Below are positions 33,971-40,341 of a stretch of DNA of 50,252 nucleotides, in pieces; position 1 is the first letter of the stretch; every line of letters begins with the position of its first letter. The stretch lies in the NCBI GenBank assembly GCA_028724585.1, contig JAQYCQ010000031.1, forward strand, positions 1-50,252. The letters run 5' to 3'. The stretch is from Bacillota bacterium. GTDB taxonomy: Bacteria; Bacillota; Clostridia; Peptostreptococcales; Anaerovoracaceae. The notes below the pieces were generated by a model that was not told where the DNA came from, made no database searches, and saw only the letters and a list, made by a program, of their open reading frames with translations. The position numbers and the translations under genes were made by a program.

Positions 33971-35071
33971 CTATTTTTTTACCGTTTCGAAAGAGCCTGA
34001 ATCAGCGGAGAACCTGTCGGCTATATCTTCAGTAACATAGAGCTTTCCTTTATCGTCTATAAAGATGACTCCGAAGTCCAGGTCGCTGGTCCGCCAGAAT
34101 TCTTCCGCCTTGTCCAGGCCCATTACGTAGAGGGCTGTGGATAGGGCGTCTGCTTCCGTTCCGGATTTAGAAATGATAGTGACCGAGCTGAGGTCATTTT
34201 CCACGGGATGGCCTGTGGCCGGATCCATGATGTGTATATAGGTCTTTCCGTCCTTCTTGAAGAAGCGCTGGTAGCCTCCTGAAGTTACTGCGAATTCGTC
34301 CTTCAGAGTGATATATCCGGCGAAGTTATCTGTGTTTTCAGGGTCTTCCACAGCTATGGTCCAGCTGCTGCCGTCGGTCTTGGAGCCGACAGTCATGACG
34401 TTGCCGCCCAGGGTAGCGATAGCGGACTTGACGCCTTCTTTAACGAACATGTCGTGGATGACCTGTGAGGCATAGCCTTTGCCTATGGCGCCCGTATCTA
34501 TCTGTGTTTTATCGTCTCTGAAAGAAACCTTCGTTCCCCCTGCTCCCTCAGCCAGAGATACCTTACCATAGCCGACATGGGTCAGCAGCTCGGAGATCTC
34601 GGAATCCTGCGGTATCTTGTATTTACCTGTGGTAAAGCCCCAGGCTTTTACTATCGGATATATGGTAGGGTCGAAAGCTCCTCCGGTCGACTCGGCAAGC
34701 CTGAGGGATTCGCTGAGCACTTTCGCCGTGTCTCCGCTTACCGTGTCAATATCCCGGGCATTGAGCTCATAGACAGGGCTGTTCTTCCTTACGACAGAAA
34801 GCTCGCTGTCCAGCCTGTACAGCTCTTCAGCGGCGTCCGCGACGGCCTGCTTAGCCTTCCTGCCTCCGTAGGCTTTTATATTCATGGTGGTGTCCATGGC
34901 GAACACGTCGCATGAATAAGCGCCGTCATCGGTCCTCGAGACTGTCGACGGCTCCGCCGACGAGCCGCCCGCGGAAGCTTTTTCCTGGCTGCCGCAGGCG
35001 GAAAAGGCGAACATGGACGCCGCGGTCAGGGCAGCAAGTAATATCAGTGAGATCTTTTTTTTCTTCTTCAT
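33971..35071 (-). CDS. apbE: ApbE, FAD:protein FMN transferase (lipoprotein)
   Basis: Uses FAD to attach FMN to threonine in SGAT-type motifs of exported or membrane flavoproteins. The 366-residue protein has a lysine-rich signal peptide and lipobox FSAC (Cys26), so it is anchored outside the membrane. Core motifs are AMDTTMNIKAYG, IDTGAIGKGYAS and the C-terminal EADALSTALYVMG, whose acidic residue binds Mg. The obvious clients in this window are RnfG and RnfD, though apbE lies 30 kb from them. A hairpin repeat lies in the Ser/Gly linker just after the lipobox. The copy encodes SSAEPS on this strand. Confidence 0.95.
   Translation of the reverse strand: MKKKKKISLILLAALTAASMFAFSACGSQEKASAGGSSAEPSTVSRTDDGAYSCDVFAMDTTMNIKAYGGRKAKQAVADAAEELYRLDSELSVVRKNSPVYELNARDIDTVSGDTAKVLSESLRLAESTGGAFDPTIYPIVKAWGFTTGKYKIPQDSEISELLTHVGYGKVSLAEGAGGTKVSFRDDKTQIDTGAIGKGYASQVIHDMFVKEGVKSAIATLGGNVMTVGSKTDGSSWTIAVEDPENTDNFAGYITLKDEFAVTSGGYQRFFKKDGKTYIHIMDPATGHPVENDLSSVTIISKSGTEADALSTALYVMGLDKAEEFWRTSDLDFGVIFIDDKGKLYVTEDIADRFSADSGSFETVKK
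34947..34961. repeat. Hairpin repeat inside apbE
   Basis: GACGGCTCCGCCGAC, identical to the copy in tsaB-rimI at 25707, here read from the opposite strand by the gene. It sits in the linker behind the lipobox, a region free to vary. Confidence 0.5.
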
Positions 35072-35094
35072 TTAATTCTCCATTAAAAGTCAGC

Positions 35095-35132
35095 GCGCGG
35101 CCTCCGGCCGCGCCATGTCCGCGTGAGCGGAC
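35095..35132. repeat. Two-hairpin repeat module upstream of apbE
   Basis: Perfect 8-base stem GCGCGGCC with loop TCC (35095-35113), CAT, then perfect 6-base stem GTCCGC with loop GTGA (35117-35132). The second half, CATGTCCGC..GCGGACGC, also occurs in the module at 36603-36637, with loop GGA. Confidence 0.75.
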
Positions 35133-35222
35133 GCAGATATGAGATTTTATTACAGCAGGGAGATGTATCCGTAATATATTCCTTATATTTGTTCTATTAT
35201 GTCATTTTTGAGCGCATGTTTA

Positions 35223-35252
35223 TTGATATTGCGCCGTTTTCTGCGTTATAAT
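35223..35252 (+). promoter_or_regulatory. Predicted promoter of the SEC-C protein gene
   Basis: TTGATA, 18-base spacer, TATAAT at 35247-35252; ATG at 35297. Confidence 0.55.
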
Positions 35253-35296
35253 TATACCAATGCAACGAGTTATTATGGAGGGAAAGACGAAAAAAT

Positions 35297-36505
35297 ATGG
35301 ATGAAAAGCTGAAGAGTTTATGCATTAAGATCGGTGAAGACAATGTCAATCTGGAGGACTGCCTCAGCAAATATACAAAAGTACAGCTGGGCAGGATAGC
35401 CGAAATATATGGAAAGAAGATCCATTCTTCAGCCAAAAAGGCTGAGATGGTCGAAACTGTGCGTGATACGGTCAAGAGCGATATCATCAGATATTTCGAC
35501 AATGAAGGAAAGGACTTTTCGGCTGAGGTCAACAAGATCGTCGTCGAGGGCGGCGAGACGGTAAGTCCTGACGACGCGGACAGGCTGCAGCCTCTTATAG
35601 ACAGGGGCATCCTCTTCTTAAGGGCTAAAGGCGACGAAGCCGAAGCATTCCTTCCTGCGGACAGCTCGGCTATCTTCGACACCGGAAGGCTGAACAGGGA
35701 CAAGTCTGAGAGAGAGCAGAGGATGTTCGAGGGCGAGCCTGTACATAAGGAAGCTGATCCTGACAGGGATGAGCTGGAAAACGCCGTTATCATCTACGCG
35801 GCTGCCATGGCTCATATGTACGGGATCTACAATGTGAGGATGATCAAGGACGTATGGGACGTCAACCACAAAAAGAAGATCACTCCGCAGGAATGCAGCA
35901 GCCTGATAGAAAAGGCCGGGGACAGCGACGGCTTCTACAGGCGTGACAACTATATCATAGACAGCAGTCTCACAGATCCTGAGGACTACTGCAATATCCT
36001 CGAGAGGATCATGCCGTCGGACACTTATTACTATCCTACTGTAAATGACGTGGACAGATACAGAAACGGAGCGGTCATCGAAAAGAATTCGCATTACTGG
36101 TATCTGAGGAATTTCATAGCCAGAATGCTGGATATGCCTGTTCCAGTGCTGGGTGATGATGAGAAGCTGGACAGCATCATGGAGAAACTGGCTTTCGCGG
36201 CTCGCTGCGACAACACGCTCAACGAGATACTCGTAATGTTAGACGGGGATGGTGTTAAGCTGGAAACCGGGGAGGATCAGGCTAAGTTCCTCTCGCTTTA
36301 CACGGGATTCCTTTACGGACAGCGTCTCTGGGCGACTAAGGGCTTTAAGCCTGAGGATATGCCTGCTTCCAAGATGGTCGTGAGGAACTTCAAGCTTCCG
36401 CCTTATGTAAATCCTAAGTCGGAGATCACGCCGGGAAGAAACGAAGTCTGCCCGTGCGGAAGCGGCAAAAAGTTCAAGAAATGCTGCGGAAAGTGCATAG
36501 ATTAA
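35297..36505 (+). CDS. SEC-C motif protein of unknown function
   Basis: A 402-residue soluble protein. The only domain I can name is the C-terminal zinc-binding SEC-C motif, CPCGSGKKFKKCCG, at about residues 386-399. The rest is helical and acidic. Residues 25-55 (YTKVQLGRIAEIYGKKI) look like a SAP/Rho-N-type helical segment, with low certainty. Members with this layout are widespread in clostridia without an assigned role. GGAGGG lies somewhat far (13 bases) from the ATG. Two-hairpin repeat modules flank the gene on both sides (35095 and 36603). Confidence 0.8.
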   Translation: MDEKLKSLCIKIGEDNVNLEDCLSKYTKVQLGRIAEIYGKKIHSSAKKAEMVETVRDTVKSDIIRYFDNEGKDFSAEVNKIVVEGGETVSPDDADRLQPLIDRGILFLRAKGDEAEAFLPADSSAIFDTGRLNRDKSEREQRMFEGEPVHKEADPDRDELENAVIIYAAAMAHMYGIYNVRMIKDVWDVNHKKKITPQECSSLIEKAGDSDGFYRRDNYIIDSSLTDPEDYCNILERIMPSDTYYYPTVNDVDRYRNGAVIEKNSHYWYLRNFIARMLDMPVPVLGDDEKLDSIMEKLAFAARCDNTLNEILVMLDGDGVKLETGEDQAKFLSLYTGFLYGQRLWATKGFKPEDMPASKMVVRNFKLPPYVNPKSEITPGRNEVCPCGSGKKFKKCCGKCID

Positions 36506-36518
36506 GATGATATATAAA

Positions 36519-36543
36519 GGCCGGCAGCCTGTGGCTGCCGGCC
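36519..36543 (+). terminator. Hairpin after the SEC-C gene
   Basis: Perfect 11-base stem GGCCGGCAGCC/GGCTGCCGGCC with loop TGT; no T-run follows, so it may act with the next structure. Confidence 0.5.
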
Positions 36544-36556
36544 GGGTCAGATACAG

Positions 36557-36590
36557 AAATACCGGGCGGAGGATCCACCCGGTATTTTTT
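36557..36590 (+). terminator. Terminator after the SEC-C gene
   Basis: AAATACCGGGCGG pairs with CCACCCGGTATTT (one mismatch) around AGGAT, and ends in TTTTTT. The A-run on the left is too short for strong action on the minus strand. Confidence 0.8.
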
Positions 36591-36602
36591 ATAGCGTTTT
36601 TC

Positions 36603-36637
36603 GCCGGCTCCGCCGGCGTCATGTCCGCGGAGCGGAC
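36603..36637. repeat. Two-hairpin repeat module downstream of the SEC-C gene
   Basis: Perfect stem GCCGGC with loop TCC (36603-36617), GTCAT, perfect stem GTCCGC with loop GGA (36623-36637). The first hairpin is identical to those at 40149 and, reversed, 16443. Confidence 0.75.
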
Positions 36638-36660
36638 GCGGGATGCTGTATTTTTGTATT

Positions 36661-37641
36661 TTAGAAATTGCCGCCGTTGCCGCCGTTCATATAGAGGAGG
36701 TCATCCTCAGGGGCATCGGCAGGCTCGAACTTCAGGACCTTGAGTACAGGCATATTGCCGTGGAATTCCTTTACGTACTCGTTCTTGACCTCAGCTGTGA
36801 TGTTGGCGTAGGAGCGTTCTTCCACGATCTCCTGACCGTTCTCCATATCGCAGAAGAGGGCGAGGAAGGTGATGTCGTTAGCGCAGCATACCATAGAGAA
36901 ACGTCCGGCAGCGAAACGCTCAGGAGGGTCTGTGTCGCCTCTCTTGTGGAGCTGGACATAGACTTTTATCGTCTTGCCGTCATATTTCTCAGGGTCGTTC
37001 ATGGCGTCTACGTAGAATCTTCCGTAGTCCTCAGGCTTGATGTCGACTATAGGGGCGTCGATATCGTAAGGCAGAGGCTCGTTGTCGGCGAAGTCCTCGG
37101 CATTGCCGTCGTTGTCCTCCAGGTAGATATAGGCCTGAGGGTTCATGGCGCGGATGGAGGTCGAGTGGATGTAGTCCTTGAGCTCGTCCGTGCAGCGGTT
37201 GAAGACTATAAGCTCCGAATTGCTGACCTGCTGGTAGATCTGGGATCCCATGTTGGCCAGGTAGAGCTTGTATGTTTCGGCGTTTATCGTGGTGATGACC
37301 TGATAGAGCTCCCAGTCCTTAGGAAAAGCCTGGTTGATAAGGCGCATGTCCCACATACCGTTGTATTCTATAACGACTCTGTCGGGTTTTACCTTAGCGG
37401 CAGCCTTGCTGAGCAGCTCGGCTGTGAACTCGTCCTTGTCCTCCAGCTGCAGGAGCTTGCTGTGTGTCTTTTGGAGAAAATCCTTATCGTACTCTTCTTC
37501 ACCTTCTTCGCAGGAGATGAGGAGAGTGACCTCGTTGTTCGTAAAGCCGGGATCCTTGAGCGTATCCTTGATGAACATGGTCTTGCCGCTCTCCAGGAAC
37601 CCTGTAAACACGTAAACTGGTAAAGTCATATTCTGTGCCAA
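36661..37641 (-). CDS. COG0523-like GTPase fused to a YcgQ/DUF1980-like domain
   Basis: A 326-residue protein. Residues 1-200 resemble CobW/COG0523 GTPases: Walker A GFLESGKT at 14-21 and FNRCTD at 147-152 in place of NKxD. The usual CxCC metal motif is absent; SCEEGEEE (43-50) lies near its place. Residues about 204-315 resemble the C-terminal domain of YcgQ-type proteins (DUF1980): GKTIKVYVQ, RFSMVCCANDITFLALFC. The tail is GGNGGNF. The start is TTG at 37641, with GGAGG eight bases before; the next ATG is 20 bases away. It follows the His-rich COG0523 gene by 15 bases, same operon. In Bacillus ycgQ/ycgR are controlled by the zinc repressor Zur, so a metal-supply role is inferred. Confidence 0.75.
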   Translation of the reverse strand: MAQNMTLPVYVFTGFLESGKTMFIKDTLKDPGFTNNEVTLLISCEEGEEEYDKDFLQKTHSKLLQLEDKDEFTAELLSKAAAKVKPDRVVIEYNGMWDMRLINQAFPKDWELYQVITTINAETYKLYLANMGSQIYQQVSNSELIVFNRCTDELKDYIHSTSIRAMNPQAYIYLEDNDGNAEDFADNEPLPYDIDAPIVDIKPEDYGRFYVDAMNDPEKYDGKTIKVYVQLHKRGDTDPPERFAAGRFSMVCCANDITFLALFCDMENGQEIVEERSYANITAEVKNEYVKEFHGNMPVLKVLKFEPADAPEDDLLYMNGGNGGNF

Positions 37642-37656
37642 ATTTCTGTCCTCCGA

Positions 37657-38730
37657 TCATTCCGCATGGAAGAGCTTAGCGATCTCTTCGTCCTTGAGGT
37701 CGGCGCCGATGACTACCAGCTGGCCTGTGTAGCTTGCAGGGCCTTTCCTGACTTCGTATTCGCCAGGGACATAGTCGAAGTGGAGCCAGTCGCCGTCAGG
37801 TGTCTCTACGATGCCCTTGGCTCTGAGGATAGCTCCGCACATGCCGAGATCGAGCTCTTCGAAGGCTTCGTTGAGTTCAGCTTCAGTGTACTTTCTCGGA
37901 GTTTCCCTGCCCCATGTCGAGAAGATCTCGTCCGCGTCGTGGTCATCGTGGCAGTGGTCGTGATCGTGATGGTGGTCGTGATCATGGTCGTGTTCGTCGT
38001 GGTCATGATCATGATGGTGCTCGTGGTCGTGCTCGTGTTCATGATCATGATCGTGATCATGGTCATGATGGTGGTGATGGTGTTCGTGTACAGGTTCTTT
38101 AGCCAGCTCTTCGAGGAGCTTCTTCTCCAGTGACTCGTCGCCTTCCATAGCTTCGAGGATAGTGTCGCCATCCAGTTTATCCCAAGGAGTAGTGATGATC
38201 TTGGCGTCAGCGTTGTAGCCTCTGAGGAGCTCTACGTCGGCGTTGAGCTTTTCTTCGCTTACGTCCTGAGTCCTGCTTAGGATGATGGTCTTGGCGTGTG
38301 AGATCTGGTCGATGTAGAATTCACCGAAGTTCTTGGCGTACATTTTGCATTTCTTTGCATCGGCTACTGTTACGAAGGAAGCCAGCTCGCAAGGCATGTC
38401 CGCTGAAACCTGCTGTACAGCCCTGATGACATCGGAGAGCTTGCCTACGCCGGACGGCTCGATGAGGATCCTGTCAGGCTCGTACTGCTGGAGCACCTGT
38501 CTGAGGGCGTTGCCGAAATCTCCGACCAGAGTGCAGCAGATGCAGCCGGAGCTCATCTCTGTGATCTCGATGCCGGAATCCTTGAGGAATCCGCTGTCGA
38601 TGTTGATCTCGCCGAACTCGTTTTCTATGAGGACTACCTTCTGGCCCTGGAAGGACTCAGAAACCAGCTTCTTGATGAGAGTTGTCTTTCCGGAGCCGAG
38701 AAATCCGGAGAAAATATCTATTTTTGTCAT
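37657..38730 (-). CDS. COG0523 metallochaperone-type GTPase with His/Asp-rich region
   Basis: A 357-residue CobW-family GTPase thought to insert or deliver a metal. It has Walker A GFLGSGKTT at 9-17, the metal motif CICC at 63-66, and EPSG at 91-94. The guanine-specificity position reads SRTQD (152-156), not NKxD. Residues 215-264 are a dense His/Asp/Glu run, for example HDHDHDHDHEHEHDHE, likely to bind Zn, Ni or Co. A C-terminal CobW_C domain (about 285-355) ends with GADLKDEEI. AAAGGAGG precedes the ATG. The promoter at 38774-38802 contains a palindrome typical of metal regulators. It is cotranscribed with the next gene. Confidence 0.93.
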   Translation of the reverse strand: MTKIDIFSGFLGSGKTTLIKKLVSESFQGQKVVLIENEFGEINIDSGFLKDSGIEITEMSSGCICCTLVGDFGNALRQVLQQYEPDRILIEPSGVGKLSDVIRAVQQVSADMPCELASFVTVADAKKCKMYAKNFGEFYIDQISHAKTIILSRTQDVSEEKLNADVELLRGYNADAKIITTPWDKLDGDTILEAMEGDESLEKKLLEELAKEPVHEHHHHHHDHDHDHDHEHEHDHEHHHDHDHDEHDHDHDHHHDHDHCHDDHDADEIFSTWGRETPRKYTEAELNEAFEELDLGMCGAILRAKGIVETPDGDWLHFDYVPGEYEVRKGPASYTGQLVVIGADLKDEEIAKLFHAE

Positions 38731-38773
38731 TATATAAGCCTCCTTTTGGAATAATTATCAAGTTAACCGCTAT

Positions 38774-38802
38774 AGTATATACCCCGAGGGGTCATTTCGC
38801 AA
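38774..38802 (-). promoter_or_regulatory. COG0523 operon promoter with a G/C-tract palindrome in the spacer
   Basis: Minus strand TTGCGA, 17-base spacer, TATACT. The spacer holds ACCCC-TC-GGGGT (plus 38781-38792), a perfect 5-base inverted repeat with AT-rich flanks. This looks like operators of CsoR/RcnR-type metal repressors, by resemblance only. The -35 overlaps the 3' end of the chromate-transporter gene. Confidence 0.5.
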
Positions 38803-39364
38803 ACGAAAATACTATTCCGACTAAGGCGGAAATGCCTATAAAGACTACAGGGTGCAGTCTTTTGAACTTATGCATGCCTATAAACAGGGCGATAGCCAGT
38901 ATCCAGGATTTCAGGTCGAATATCTGTGAAAAAACGCCGCTGCTCAGCATCTTCGTGTTTATGAGAGTGATCTCCACCACCGAGATGCCGGCTGCCGATA
39001 TTAGGGCAAGAGATGCCGGTTTGATGCCGTGGAAGGTATATTTTACATAAACGCTTTCGGCGAACATCTTAAGGATGCGCGCGATTATGAGGATTATTAT
39101 GACAGACGGAGTGATGATGCCTATGGTGGCGATAACCCCTCCGGGGATCCCGGCGACTTTGTAGCCGACATATGTAGCCATATTTACTCCTATGGCGCCT
39201 GGAGTCGACTCCGATACAGCCAGCATATTGGCAACGTCGCCGGCAGTGAACCAGCCTGTGCGGTCTGCCATATCGTAAAGGAAAGGCAGAGTTGCCAGCC
39301 CGCCGCCTATAGAGAAGAGGCCGGTAGTGAAAAAGTTTGCGAAAAGCCTGAGGTAGATGATCAT
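38792..39364 (-). CDS. Chromate-transporter-type protein, second half
   Basis: A 190-residue membrane protein of the short-chain CHR family, with FSIGGGLATLPFLYDM near the N-terminus and ESTPGAIGVNMATYVGY, both diagnostic. Short CHR proteins work as pairs that together resemble one long ChrA. Its start overlaps the stop of the first half (39364). The native substrate is unknown; chromate efflux or sulfate-like anion transport is only a family label. Confidence 0.92.
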   Translation of the reverse strand: MIIYLRLFANFFTTGLFSIGGGLATLPFLYDMADRTGWFTAGDVANMLAVSESTPGAIGVNMATYVGYKVAGIPGGVIATIGIITPSVIIILIIARILKMFAESVYVKYTFHGIKPASLALISAAGISVVEITLINTKMLSSGVFSQIFDLKSWILAIALFIGMHKFKRLHPVVFIGISALVGIVFSFAK

Positions 39365-40011
39365 TATTTTTCGCCGCCCTTCTTTTCAGCCATTTTCTTA
39401 TCCTTTTTATGTCCGTATCTGTCACCGAAGCGGGCTTGCGGGTTTTCCAGGAAGTCGTTGACATAAGGGGAATTGCTGTGTGCCAGCAGCGCTCCGCCTA
39501 TGATGCCGCCCGCCGCGGCTATGAGTACGAGGATCACCGGTGACGCCGAGAGGAATACAGCCGTAGCCAGGACACCGATGTAGATGACGACAGTAAAGGG
39601 GTCGCTGATGGATGATCTCCACATCTTGAGCACAGCCTGCAGCACGAGCACGCAGACACAGACCCTGATGCCGGCGAAAGCGTCCTTTACGATCTGGTAG
39701 TCAGCGAAATTCTGGAGCACGCTGGCTATTATCGTGATGATAACGATAGACGGAAAGACGAAGCCAATAGTAGCGGCAATGCCTCCAAGCACTCCTGCCA
39801 CATTGTTGCCGACGAAGGTCGCTGTATTTACCGCGATCAGTCCCGGGGTACACTGGCCGATAGCGTAGTATTCTATGATCTCCTCGTCGGTGGCCCATTT
39901 TTTGTTGTCCACGATCTCCCTCTGTATGATCGGGAGCATGGCGTAGCCCCCGCCGAAGGTAAGGGATCCGATCTTCATAAAAGTGATAAAAAGTTCCCAA
40001 AGCTTTTTCAT
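39364..40011 (-). CDS. Chromate-transporter-type protein, first half
   Basis: A 215-residue short-chain CHR protein with SLTFGGGYAMLPIIQREIV near the N-terminus and GQCTPGLIAVNTATFVG. I place the start at the ATG at 40011, with GAGGA upstream; an in-frame TTG eight codons earlier has no ribosome site. The C-terminus is charged and lysine-rich. It overlaps the second half by one base. Both lie upstream of the COG0523 operon on the same strand. Confidence 0.92.
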   Translation of the reverse strand: MKKLWELFITFMKIGSLTFGGGYAMLPIIQREIVDNKKWATDEEIIEYYAIGQCTPGLIAVNTATFVGNNVAGVLGGIAATIGFVFPSIVIITIIASVLQNFADYQIVKDAFAGIRVCVCVLVLQAVLKMWRSSISDPFTVVIYIGVLATAVFLSASPVILVLIAAAGGIIGGALLAHSNSPYVNDFLENPQARFGDRYGHKKDKKMAEKKGGEK

Positions 40012-40148
40012 GATACCGTTCCTCTGATATATCAATAACCCGTATATATATGAAAAGACAGAACACGCTGTCCGCGCGATATTTAGAATATCACAGTGAA
40101 AATAAAAAGGAGCCAGATTAAGAATAAAATAATATAAAATTGACAGAC

Positions 40149-40163
40149 GCCGGCTCCGCCGGC
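40149..40163. repeat. TCC/GGA-loop hairpin repeat
   Basis: Perfect stem GCCGGC with loop TCC in the gap between the divergent chromate-transporter and GT-C-like genes, 13 bases before the -35 of the latter's promoter. Confidence 0.65.
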
Positions 40164-40175
40164 AGGCTGCCGCGG

Positions 40176-40204
40176 TTGCTGATGAACTGGCATTATGGTA
40201 AAAT
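40176..40204 (+). promoter_or_regulatory. Predicted promoter of the glycosylation-like operon
   Basis: TTGCTG, 17-base spacer, TAAAAT at 40199-40204. Confidence 0.55.
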
Positions 40205-40341
40205 AAAAAAACAATGATCGGCTGTATGTCTTATATTATCTTATCGAGACCGTACATTTTACAGAATGCTTTTAACGGCGTGTGGACTGCGGCCTTTTGT
40301 GCTGCAGGGGCATAAGACCCGCGTACAGGATAGAGAAAGTT

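Noticed and set aside
36643-37623. 326-codon open frame opposite the COG0523-like gene
   Set aside because: Low-complexity Val/Leu pattern from the reverse strand, no ribosome site or family.
37950-38090. Tandem-repeat-like GTGGTCATGATC pattern that might suggest a CRISPR or satellite
   Set aside because: It is the coding of the His/Asp-rich segment of the COG0523 protein; no spacers.
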